Positions 43,341 to 51,099 of a stretch of DNA of 64,000 nucleotides are shown one piece after another. Position 1 is the stretch's first letter, and every line of letters begins with the position of its first letter. The translations under genes and the position numbers were made by a program. The notes below the pieces were generated by a model. It was not told the origin of the DNA. It did no database searches and was given only the letters and a program-made list of their open reading frames with translations. The DNA is taken from assembly GCF_016595465.1 (NCBI RefSeq), contig NZ_JAENIK010000012.1, positions 186,001 through 250,000 of the forward strand. Direction: 5' to 3'. This stretch comes from Luteolibacter yonseiensis. GTDB taxonomy: Bacteria > Verrucomicrobiota > Verrucomicrobiia > Verrucomicrobiales > Akkermansiaceae.

Positions 43341-43690
43341 TTGGTTTGTTCTGAGGAACGATTTGGAGCTAGCAGCCCCCGTGCCATCAGGCGGGCGGGG
43401 CCGCTCCGGCAAGCCCGCCAAGCGGGTCCGCCGTTGTAACCGGATCAGTGCCAAGGCTCCAAATCACTTCGGAATTCTGTAACATTTTCATCAAGTCGCG
43501 AACGGTACCTCGTGACGTTTTTGCCAGAGTCGGGCGGCGGTGTTGATAGTGAGGGGGGCGTGGAGACAGGCTTTGACGCTTTCCGCTGATTCCCTTTGCT
43601 ATTTCCGACGGATTTTGCCATTCCGCTCCGGCGGAATGGTTAACTTTTCCGTATGATCGTGCCCGATGCGGGCGAATCTTCCCCGGCGTC
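43341..43690. other. Divergent intergenic region of 350 bp
   Basis: Separates the leftward hypothetical gene from the rightward ABC-like gene and should hold both promoters. It contains a GC-rich block near 43379-43440 and the hairpin at 43618-43639 listed separately. I see no open frame with coding character and no RNA gene. Confidence 0.55.
43618..43639. repeat. 9-bp perfect hairpin in the ABC-like gene leader
   Basis: CCATTCCGC (43618-43626), loop TCCG, then GCGGAATGG (43631-43639), followed by TTAACTTTT. It lies 52 bp before the ATG at 43691, in the likely 5' leader. It could be a weak terminator/attenuator or a protein-binding site. Confidence 0.45.
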
Positions 43691-45418
43691 ATGGCTCACG
43701 AAACACTTCACATCATACGGGCGACATGGAAACGCCTGCGAGGCGTACTGCGGTCGCTTCTGAAGTCTCCGCAAGGTCCGAGGGCGGTGGTGTTCGCGGT
43801 GACCCTGGTGCTGCTGATGATCGCGATCAACGGCCTTAACGTTTTGAACAGCTACGTGGGGCGGGATTTCATGTCGTCCATCGAGCACCGGAACATGAGG
43901 ATGTTCGAACTGCAGGCGCTCTACTATGTCGGGGTGTTCCTGCTCTCGACGGCGGCGGCGGTTCTTTATCGGTTCACGGAAGAACGTCTGGGGATTCTCT
44001 GGCGCGAGCAACTGACCCGACGGCTCATCGGAGCCTACATGGACGACCGGACCTACTATCGGCTGGACTCCGCCACGGGCGTGGCCAATCCCGACCAGCG
44101 TATTTCCGAAGATGTCAGGGCGTTCACGACCACCACGCTTTCGTTCATCCTGCTCATCGTGAACGGAACCCTGACGGCCATCTCCTTCTCCGGGGTCTTG
44201 TGGTCCATCAGTCCTTTTCTTTTCTGTGTGGCGGTGACGTATGCGGTCTGTGGTTCTGTGTTCACCATCTTGCTGGGAAAACCGCTGATCCGGCTGAATT
44301 ACAACCAGCTCGACATGGAGGCGAACTTCCGGGCGGATCTCATCCATGTGCGGGAGAATTCCGAATCCATCGCGCTCGCGCACCGCGAAGGCCGGTTCAA
44401 GGCTCGCCTGAACAAGCGGCTGGACGCCTTGACGACCAACTTCCGCCGGTTGATCCGCATCAACCGGAACCTCGGTTTCTTCACGAACGGATACAATTAT
44501 TTCATCCAGATCATTCCGGCCCTCATCATCGCTCCGATGTTTATCGCGGGAAACAAGGAGTTCGGTGTCATCACCCAATCCACCATGGCGTTCGCGACCC
44601 TCCTGGGCGCGTTCTCGCTCATCGTGACGCAGTTCCAGTCCATCTCGGCCTTTACCGCGGTTACGGCGCGGCTCCACAGTCTGAATGACGCCATCGAGAA
44701 AGCGCATGAGGTCACTCCTTGTTCCATCGCGGTCGATGAGACGGTCGACCGGATGATTTACGAGAACGTCACGCTTCTCACCGCGGATCGCGGCAGGGTG
44801 CTGCTGGCCGGATTGAATCTGGAGATCACCCGCGGGTCGCGCTGGCTGGTCAAGGCGCATGACGACGCGCAGAAGGTCGCGCTCTTCCGGGCCACGGCCA
44901 GCGTGTGGGACAATGGCGGCGGTCATATCATCCGTCCCGGACTCGACAATATCCTGTTCCTTCCCGAACGCCCTTACCTGCCACCCGGCACGCTGCGCGA
45001 GGTGCTGCTGCGGACCGGTGCGGAGAACGTGGTTCCGGATGAGTTGATCCACAGCGTGCTCGCGAAGCTGGATCTGGAGGAAATCATCGCCCGGGCGCAT
45101 GGCCTCGACACCGATCAGGATTGGGACGACCTGCTTTCCATCGGCGAGCAACACCTGCTGTCCGTCTCCCGGATTTTCCTCGCGAAACCCGCATTCGTCT
45201 TCCTGGACCGCCCCGGCAGCGCGCTCACGAAAAACCAGATTTCCAGCATCCTGGAGAAGTTGTCCGAGCAGGGCATCGGCTCCGTGGTCCTCTCGAAAAA
45301 CGGCGAGTCCCGGTTGCGTTATGATTCTGTTCTGGAGATCAAGGCGGATGGTTCGTGGGATGTGACCAGCGAAGCGGTGGCGGATGCGAACGGGGATCTC
45401 AATGACCTGAGTTGTTAG
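43691..45418 (+). CDS. SbmA/YddA-type ABC half-transporter with degenerate ATPase domain
   Basis: 575 aa. The N-terminal membrane half (about six helices; VFAVTLVLLMIAINGLNVLNSYVGRDFM, EQLTRRLIGAYMDDRTYYRL, NPDQRISEDVRAFTTTTLSF) matches the ABC_membrane_2/peroxisomal-ABCD-like family. The C-terminal nucleotide-binding domain keeps its overall order but not its chemistry. Where Walker A should read GPSGxGKS it has AHDDAQKV (389-396), and Walker B reads FLDRP (D506, R507) where the catalytic glutamate should be. The signature loop LSIGEQ is kept. It probably cannot hydrolyse ATP in the normal way. Upstream of a HerA-like ATPase gene by 74 bp. Confidence 0.85.
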   Translation: MAHETLHIIRATWKRLRGVLRSLLKSPQGPRAVVFAVTLVLLMIAINGLNVLNSYVGRDFMSSIEHRNMRMFELQALYYVGVFLLSTAAAVLYRFTEERLGILWREQLTRRLIGAYMDDRTYYRLDSATGVANPDQRISEDVRAFTTTTLSFILLIVNGTLTAISFSGVLWSISPFLFCVAVTYAVCGSVFTILLGKPLIRLNYNQLDMEANFRADLIHVRENSESIALAHREGRFKARLNKRLDALTTNFRRLIRINRNLGFFTNGYNYFIQIIPALIIAPMFIAGNKEFGVITQSTMAFATLLGAFSLIVTQFQSISAFTAVTARLHSLNDAIEKAHEVTPCSIAVDETVDRMIYENVTLLTADRGRVLLAGLNLEITRGSRWLVKAHDDAQKVALFRATASVWDNGGGHIIRPGLDNILFLPERPYLPPGTLREVLLRTGAENVVPDELIHSVLAKLDLEEIIARAHGLDTDQDWDDLLSIGEQHLLSVSRIFLAKPAFVFLDRPGSALTKNQISSILEKLSEQGIGSVVLSKNGESRLRYDSVLEIKADGSWDVTSEAVADANGDLNDLSC

Positions 45419-45492
45419 CATCCGCACCACCGACCGGTTCCGGCAATCTTCCTGCTGGAGTTTTTTGAAAGGTGTTCCAGCATGGTCGCATC

Positions 45493-47919
45493 ATGACCAT
45501 TTCCAGCGGCGATTATGAAAAACTGGGCCAGTTTTACCTCGGCCGGGGCTACGATGCCGGAACGAAGCAGATCGAGGACGATCTGATCCTTTACGATTCG
45601 AAGGATCTGGTCACCCACGGCGTGGTGCTCGGCATGACCGGTTCCGGGAAGACGGGGCTTTGTCTCGCGCTGCTGGAAGAGGCGGCGATGGACAATATCC
45701 CCGCGATCATCATCGACCCCAAGGGGGATATTTCAAACCTGCTGCTCACTTTCCCCGATCTCGATGCGACGAGTTTCCGCCCTTGGATCAACGAGGAAGA
45801 CGCCGCGAAAAAGGGAGTTTCACCAGATGAGTTCGCCGCCCGGACGGCGGAGACGTGGAAAAAGGGACTGGCGGATTGGGGGCAGGAACCTTCGCGCATC
45901 GCGACGTTCCGCGACAAGGTGGACATCAACATTTTCACTCCCGGCAGCAAGGCGGGCATCCCGGTGAGCATCCTGAGCTCGTTGGAAGTGCCGCCATTTG
46001 AAATCATGGATGACGCGGAACTGTTGGACGAGCGGGTGGAGAGCACGGTGTCCTCTCTGCTCTCGCTCGTCGGTGTGGATTCCGATGCGATCCAGAGCCC
46101 GGAGGCCGTGCTCGTCGCCGCCATTTTCCAGAAGGCGTGGGCGGACGGGCAGAACGTGACATTGGAAACGTTGATCCGCCACATCCAGAAGCCCTCTTTT
46201 GACAAGGTGGGGGTGATCGATCTGGAATCCTTCATGCCGGAGAAACCCCGGCAGGCTCTCGCTCTGAAATTCAACAATCTGCTGGCTTCGCCGGGTTTCG
46301 CCACCTGGCTCGACGGCCCGCCACTCGACATCGCGGGCATGCTGCACACTTCCGCAGGCAAACCACGTATCTCGATTTTCTCCATCGCCCATCTGGGCGA
46401 TACGGAGCGGATGTTTTTCGTGAGTTTGCTGCTGAACCAGATGCTCGGCTGGATGCGGACGCAGAACGGCACCACCTCGCTGCGCGCCATCCTCTACATG
46501 GATGAGATCTACGGCTATCTGCCACCCAGTGCCAATCCGCCGTCCAAGCGACCGTTGATGACCATCCTGAAGCAAGGCCGCGCGTTCGGCCTCGGCTGCC
46601 TGCTCGCCACGCAGAACCCCGTGGATCTGGACTACAAGGCGCTCTCCAACATCGGCACCTGGTTCCTCGGCCGGCTTCAAACCGAACGTGACAAGCTCCG
46701 CGTGCTCGACGGGCTGGAAGGAGCCGCCGGATCGCAGAACGCGCAGTTCGACCGGGGCACGATGGAGAAACTCATTTCCGGTCTCGGCAACCGCATCTTC
46801 CTGATGAACAACGTGCACGAGGACTCCCCGGTGGTCTTCCACGTGCGCTGGGTGATGAGCTACCTGACGGGTCCGCTCACCCGTGGCCAGATCAAGACGC
46901 TGATGGACCCCAAGCGCGGGGATTTCACAAAGGCCGCCGCACCGGCCGCTGCTGAAAACCCGATGGGCATGCCGGGCATGAATGCCGCACCTTCCGCCGC
47001 ATCACGCCCGAACGTGGGTGCGGGCATCAGCGAGATATTCGTGGCACCGGCCGGGGCGGGGGAGGACATCACTTACCAGCCGCACCTGTTGCGCGTCGGC
47101 GTGGTGCACTTCTCTTCGGCAAAGGCGGATCTCGACGGCAGCCGCACGGTAAAACTGGTGAACCCTATCACCGCCACGGGCATTGATTGGGAGAAAATAC
47201 TGCCACCACCGCTGAAGCTGGAAGAATCCAACAGCGAACCCGTGGGAGGGGCGGGCTTCGGAGAACTACCCGGATTCGCCATGAATGCCGCGAACTACAA
47301 GCAGGTGGAAAAAGACTTCACCGAGTGGCTCTACCGCAATGAGCGCGCGGATGTCTTCACCAGCCCCGGGCTGAAGGAGTGGTCGAAGCTTGGCGAGAGC
47401 GAAGCGGATTTCCGCACGCGCATCATCCATCAGGCTCGTGAGGCGAGGGACGCGGCGATTCAAAAACTCCGAGACACTGCGGCGAAAAAGGTCTCCACCC
47501 TCGAAGGCCGCCTTCGCACCGCGGAAGGCCAGCTCGCGAAGGAAAAAGCCGAATCCAGCTCCGCCACGGTCCAGGCCGGTGTTTCGGTGCTCGGCGGTAT
47601 CCTTGGTGCGGTCTTCGGACGCAAGGCGGGCCTGGGTACCCTCACCCGTGGATCGTCAGCAATCGGCAAGGCGACCGGTGCTTACAAACAGCGTCAGGAC
47701 GTCGCCAATGCCGAAGCGAAGGTGGAAGGAGTCGCAGGTGAAATCGAAACCATCCAGGCCGAGCTGGAGGCTGGCGTTTCCAAGCTCACCGAATCCTACG
47801 ATGCGGCGAACATTCCGCTGGAAACGGAATCCATCAAGCCGGCCAAATCGGATGTGAAAGTACAAACCGTCGCACTGCTATGGCTGCCATTCGACGCGAG
47901 AGGGGAGAAGGCATGGTGA
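45493..47919 (+). CDS. HerA-like (DUF853) ATPase
   Basis: 808 aa from ATG 45493 (MTISSGDYEKLG); a GTG at 45472 is an alternative. Walker A GMTGSGKT is at 47-54 and Walker B ILYMDEIYGYLP near 332-343. AIIIDPKGDISNLLLTFPDL and KQGRAFGLGCLLATQNPVDLDYKALSNIGTWFLGRLQTERD are typical of the DUF853/HerA-FtsK-like family of DNA-translocase-fold ATPases. The C-terminal third adds a long coiled coil (about 640-700) and a short glycine-rich hydrophobic stretch (GVSVLGGILGAVFG). Function is unknown. Its stop overlaps the start of the cytochrome P460-like gene. Confidence 0.85.
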   Translation: MTISSGDYEKLGQFYLGRGYDAGTKQIEDDLILYDSKDLVTHGVVLGMTGSGKTGLCLALLEEAAMDNIPAIIIDPKGDISNLLLTFPDLDATSFRPWINEEDAAKKGVSPDEFAARTAETWKKGLADWGQEPSRIATFRDKVDINIFTPGSKAGIPVSILSSLEVPPFEIMDDAELLDERVESTVSSLLSLVGVDSDAIQSPEAVLVAAIFQKAWADGQNVTLETLIRHIQKPSFDKVGVIDLESFMPEKPRQALALKFNNLLASPGFATWLDGPPLDIAGMLHTSAGKPRISIFSIAHLGDTERMFFVSLLLNQMLGWMRTQNGTTSLRAILYMDEIYGYLPPSANPPSKRPLMTILKQGRAFGLGCLLATQNPVDLDYKALSNIGTWFLGRLQTERDKLRVLDGLEGAAGSQNAQFDRGTMEKLISGLGNRIFLMNNVHEDSPVVFHVRWVMSYLTGPLTRGQIKTLMDPKRGDFTKAAAPAAAENPMGMPGMNAAPSAASRPNVGAGISEIFVAPAGAGEDITYQPHLLRVGVVHFSSAKADLDGSRTVKLVNPITATGIDWEKILPPPLKLEESNSEPVGGAGFGELPGFAMNAANYKQVEKDFTEWLYRNERADVFTSPGLKEWSKLGESEADFRTRIIHQAREARDAAIQKLRDTAAKKVSTLEGRLRTAEGQLAKEKAESSSATVQAGVSVLGGILGAVFGRKAGLGTLTRGSSAIGKATGAYKQRQDVANAEAKVEGVAGEIETIQAELEAGVSKLTESYDAANIPLETESIKPAKSDVKVQTVALLWLPFDARGEKAW

Positions 47920-48860
47920 GGAACCACCGCATGAGCTGGCTCCTGTATCTCTCCGTGTCATCCGCCGCCATCGCCGCGGCTCCGACGGACGCGGAGTTGC
48001 TCGCCTACATCAAGGGCAGGAGCACGCTTCAGCGCATCACTCCCACCCGGGTGGACATGGCCGCCCAAGTCATCTCGCGTTGCAACATCGATGCCGTCCT
48101 GCTGAAGCCAGGAGAAATTCCTGTCGAGAATCCCCACCTGAAGGCGAAGTTCCACACCTATGCGAATGCCCCGGCGGTGCTTCCGGTTTTCGATCCGTGG
48201 GGCAGATTTCCCGAGGGCAGCCTGCTGGTGAAGGAGAAGTTTTCGGAGACTGGAGAGACGCAGCTTTTCACCGGGATGTGGAAACGCGAACAAGGCTATT
48301 TCCCGGAGACGGGCGATTGGGAATTCTTCACGGTGGATGCCACGGCGGGCAGGATCGCGGAGCGGGGAAGGCTGCCGAAGTGCGCGGCCTGCCATGAAGA
48401 GATGGTGAAAGGAGATCACGTGTCACGTGACTACATCATTCCCGCCCAGATCACGGACGGCCGCATCATCCTGCATTCCAGTGGGGCGACCACACACGGA
48501 GAAAAGCTCCGTTATGAGGAACCCGAGAAGAAAAACACGCTCGGCTTCTGGGTGGATCCGGCGGACTGGGCGGAGTGGGAATTCAATGTCACCCGGCCGG
48601 GAACATTCGACATCCATCTCTGGCAGGGATGTGGCCCGGGCAGTGGCGGAAGCGAGGTCTCGATCACCACCGCAGGTCAGACCGCCGGTTTCGTCGTGGA
48701 GGAAACCGGGCATTTCCAGAATTTCAAGGAACGCGTGGTGGGACGCGTGAGATTTGAAAAAACCGGACCGCAGAAACTCGAACTGCGGGCGTTGAAAAAA
48801 CCGGGCGCCGCCGTGATGGATGTGAGGCTGATCGTGCTCACCCCGGTGAAGCAAGAGTGA
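47913..48860 (+). CDS. Secreted cytochrome P460-like monoheme protein
   Basis: 315 aa from ATG 47913; ATG 47931 is also possible. A signal peptide (MSWLLYLSVSSAAIAAA) precedes a P460-type domain: AELLAYIKGRSTLQRITPTRVDM, LPVFDPWGRFPEGSLLVKEKF, TGMWKREQGYFPETGDWEFFTVDATAG and the heme motif CAACH at residues 157-161. A second domain of about 130 residues follows: WAEWEFNVTRPGTFDIHLWQGCGPG through LELRALKKPGAAVMDVRLIVLTP, a carbohydrate-binding-like beta sandwich. Cytochrome P460s oxidise hydroxylamine in some bacteria, but that role is not implied here. The ATG overlaps the HerA-like stop by 7 bp. Confidence 0.78.
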   Translation: MVRNHRMSWLLYLSVSSAAIAAAPTDAELLAYIKGRSTLQRITPTRVDMAAQVISRCNIDAVLLKPGEIPVENPHLKAKFHTYANAPAVLPVFDPWGRFPEGSLLVKEKFSETGETQLFTGMWKREQGYFPETGDWEFFTVDATAGRIAERGRLPKCAACHEEMVKGDHVSRDYIIPAQITDGRIILHSSGATTHGEKLRYEEPEKKNTLGFWVDPADWAEWEFNVTRPGTFDIHLWQGCGPGSGGSEVSITTAGQTAGFVVEETGHFQNFKERVVGRVRFEKTGPQKLELRALKKPGAAVMDVRLIVLTPVKQE

Positions 48861-48929
48861 GGGCGGGGGAGAGGTTTTCGTTTGCCATCGCCGTTTGACA
48901 GATGCTTCCCAGGTCGCTAATTTTCCGAT

Positions 48930-49160
48930 ATGTCCACGCGGGAACTAGCCGAGGAAGCAATCTCGCTTCCACTTGCCGAACGGGTGTCTCTCGCACAAGC
49001 GCTCTGGCAAAGTATCGACCAACAATCCACGGACCTCAGTGACGCGGAGGCGATTCGGGTGGCGATGTGGCGGGACGCCGAGATGGAGCGTGGCGGTGTC
49101 GAAGGGCGCACTCACGAACAAGTGATGGACGCCGCTCGTAGAGCCATCGGATGCGCCTGA
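48930..49160 (+). CDS. Addiction-module antitoxin (TIGR02574-like)
   Basis: 76 aa, short and acidic/helical: MSTRELAEEAISLPLAERVSLAQALWQSI, then SDAEAIRVAMWRDAEMERGGVEGRTHEQVMD. The LxxxERxxLAxxLWxSI pattern is typical of the 'putative addiction module component' antitoxin family. Its last 10 bases overlap the ATG of the RelE/ParE-type toxin remnant at 49151, the normal order for these modules. The frame is intact. Confidence 0.85.
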   Translation: MSTRELAEEAISLPLAERVSLAQALWQSIDQQSTDLSDAEAIRVAMWRDAEMERGGVEGRTHEQVMDAARRAIGCA

Positions 49161-49446
49161 TTTACCATCCGGATGCCGAACTGGAGCTTATCGATGCGGC
49201 CCGGTTTTATGAAGATCGGGTTCAAGGACTCGGTCGGCAGTTTTTGGACGCTTCTGATGATGGAGTAAGTTTGATCCAAGCTGCCCCGAGCAGTTCCGCG
49301 TCGTTGAAAACGATGTGAGACGGCTGGTGTTGAAGCGTTTTCCCTATTCAGTCCTTTACCGGACAGGAACGGATGAAATCCGCATTCTCGCGATCAATCA
49401 TCAGAGCCGCCACCCGGATTACCGGCGTTACCGTCTTTCGGAATAA
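49151..49446 (+). pseudogene. RelE/ParE-type toxin, frameshifted
   Basis: Translation from ATG 49151 gives a clear toxin N-terminus (MRLIYHPDAELELIDAAR, FYEDRVQGLGRQFLDA) but runs into TGA at 49316-49318 after 55 residues. From about 49291 the +1-shifted frame continues with the expected C-terminus: QFRVVENDVRRLVLKRFPY, SVLYRTGTDEIRILAINH, then RHPDYRRYRLSE and a stop at 49444-49446. The break is in GCCCCGAGCAG near 49283-49293, where one inserted G would restore APEQFRVV. The total span of 296 bp is one base short of 99 codons. Confidence 0.82.
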
Positions 49447-49502
49447 TCCCAGAAATCCTCTTGCCCTGAGCAAAATGTCCGGCCAATCTCCCGCCGCACC
49501 AA

Positions 49503-49582
49503 GGCGGCTTGGCGGAATTGGTAGACGCGCTCGACTCAAAATCGAGTTCTAACGAGTGTGGGTTCGAGTCCCACAGCCGCTA
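49503..49582 (+). tRNA. tRNA-Leu (anticodon CAA)
   Basis: Acceptor arms GGCGGCT and AGCCGCT pair (one G-U), with TG at positions 8-9. The D-arm is GCGGAATTGGTAGACGCG. The anticodon stem CTCGA/TCGAG closes the loop CTCAAAA with anticodon CAA at 49537-49539. A class-II variable arm follows, then the T-arm GTGGG-TTCGAGT-CCCAC. CCA is not encoded. The D-arm and long variable arm are those of leucine tRNAs. Confidence 0.95.
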
Positions 49583-49630
49583 CTTTTCATGATCCATTGC
49601 GACAGCCGGTTTTCCCCGACACACGATCGC

Positions 49631-50455
49631 ATGACCCATCCCCGCACCATCGGAATCATCGCTGGAAACGGCGTTTACCCGGAGACCTTCATCGCGGAGG
49701 CCCGCAGGAAGTCGCCGGGGATCAAGCTGGTGGTGGTGGCGTTTCATGGCGAGACGAAGCCCGAGCTGGAAAAACTGGCGGATGCGACGGAGTGGGTGCG
49801 CGTCGGGCAACTTTCGAAACTCATCAAGTTCTTCGTCCGCCAGGGCGCGAAGGAAGCGGTGATGATGGGACAGATTTCCCCGAAAAACCTCTTCGACCTC
49901 CGGCCGGACCTGCGTATCCTGATGATGCTGGCCCGCGTGAAAGAGCGGAATGCGGAGACGCTTTTCGGTGCGATCGGCGACGAACTGGCAAAGGATGGGA
50001 TCACTCTCCTGTCAGCGACGACATTTCTGGATGATCACCTGCCGGGCCCTGGTCCGGTGTGCGGGCCGGTTTTCAAAAAGCGTCAGCTGGCGGATGCGGA
50101 GTTCGGCTTCCGCATCGCGAAACAAACCAGCGCGCTGGACATCGGCCAGAGCGTGGTGGTCCGTCACGGCACCGTGCTTGCCGCGGAAGCGTTCGAGGGG
50201 ACGAATGCCTGCATCAGGCGCGGTGGCGAATTGGGAAATGGCAAGGACGTGATGCTGGTGAAGGTTTCCAAGCCAAACCAGGACTTCCGGTTCGACGTCC
50301 CGGTCATCGGCCCGCAAACCATCGAGACCTGCGCGGCGGCAGGGGTGCGCTCGATCGCGATCGAAGCCGGCAGGACGCTTCTGCTGGAAAAAGAACGCGT
50401 CGCCGAGCTTTGCGCGAAGCACGGGATCGGCGTGCATGCGGTGAAGGAGGGTTGA
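49631..50455 (+). CDS. lpxI: UDP-2,3-diacylglucosamine diphosphatase, LpxI type
   Basis: Hydrolyses UDP-2,3-diacylglucosamine to lipid X in lipid A synthesis, replacing LpxH in many bacteria; implies an LPS-bearing outer membrane. 274 aa from ATG 49631 (MTHPRTIGIIAGNGVYPETFI). LpxI hallmarks: GIIAGNGVYP, VGQLSKLIKFF, VMMGQISPKNLF, LLSATTFLDDHL, DIGQSVVVRHGTVLAAEAFEGTNACIRRGGEL, MLVKVSKPNQDFRFDVPVIGPQTI and AIEAGRTLLLEK. Upstream ATGs were rejected because they enter the tRNA. Confidence 0.95.
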   Translation: MTHPRTIGIIAGNGVYPETFIAEARRKSPGIKLVVVAFHGETKPELEKLADATEWVRVGQLSKLIKFFVRQGAKEAVMMGQISPKNLFDLRPDLRILMMLARVKERNAETLFGAIGDELAKDGITLLSATTFLDDHLPGPGPVCGPVFKKRQLADAEFGFRIAKQTSALDIGQSVVVRHGTVLAAEAFEGTNACIRRGGELGNGKDVMLVKVSKPNQDFRFDVPVIGPQTIETCAAAGVRSIAIEAGRTLLLEKERVAELCAKHGIGVHAVKEG

Positions 50456-50493
50456 CCTCAGGCCGGCGCCGGCAAGGCGGGTCTTCGCGTTCC

Positions 50494-50964
50494 TTACGGC
50501 AGCAGATCCGTATAGGTTCCCGGATCACTGCCGGGGATCTCGATGGCTCCACAGTTTTTCGCGTAGAACTCCCTCGGACCGACCCCGCCGATGATGGCGT
50601 AGGCGTAGCCGATGTCGCGGAGGGCTTCGAGAGACTTGAAAAGCAGGGCTTTCCCGAGCCCCAGACCACGGGCATCTTCCGAAACTCCGGTAGGTCCGAA
50701 AAATCCGCGCAGGGTCGTGTCATGGCAGGCGAAGCCGAGGATTTTCTTGTCCCGTGTGGCGATGAAACAGGAGATCGGCTGGCGTGTCATGGCGACCTCC
50801 ACCTCGCTAACCCATTTGGGAGAGAAATTTTCCTTCACAAATTCGGAAACGGTATGCCGCTCGAAGGCCCTGGCCCGGCGCAATGTGACACCTTTTTCTG
50901 AAACCGTGCGATAGGTCTCAGAGGACTCCGGGAGGTCGTAAAGGCGCACGAGCATGTCGATCAT
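50494..50964 (-). CDS. GNAT-family N-acetyltransferase
   Basis: 156 aa from ATG 50964 (50955 also possible). A single GNAT domain: VTLRRARAFERHTVSEFV, CFIATRDKKILGFACHD, then the acetyl-CoA loop VSEDARGLGLGKALLFKSLEAL (RGLGLGK) and the closing YAIIGGVGPREFYAKNCGA. The acceptor substrate is unknown. It is convergent with lpxI, 38 bp apart. Confidence 0.88.
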   Translation of the reverse strand: MIDMLVRLYDLPESSETYRTVSEKGVTLRRARAFERHTVSEFVKENFSPKWVSEVEVAMTRQPISCFIATRDKKILGFACHDTTLRGFFGPTGVSEDARGLGLGKALLFKSLEALRDIGYAYAIIGGVGPREFYAKNCGAIEIPGSDPGTYTDLLP

Positions 50965-51099
50965 GTCTGGAAGTAAAGGGGTTGGAATCCCATTCGGGAA
51001 GCAGGATTTCGGCCGACCGGTCAAAAAATGGTATGCTCTGGCGGGAAATGGGAAGATTCTTTGCTAGACCTCTCCGGCACTCTTCGTAATCTCCCGCCG

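Noticed and set aside
50461-50493. Short GC palindrome (GCCGGCGCCGGC) between lpxI and the GNAT gene
   Set aside because: Too short and lacking a T-run; likely chance in GC-rich DNA.
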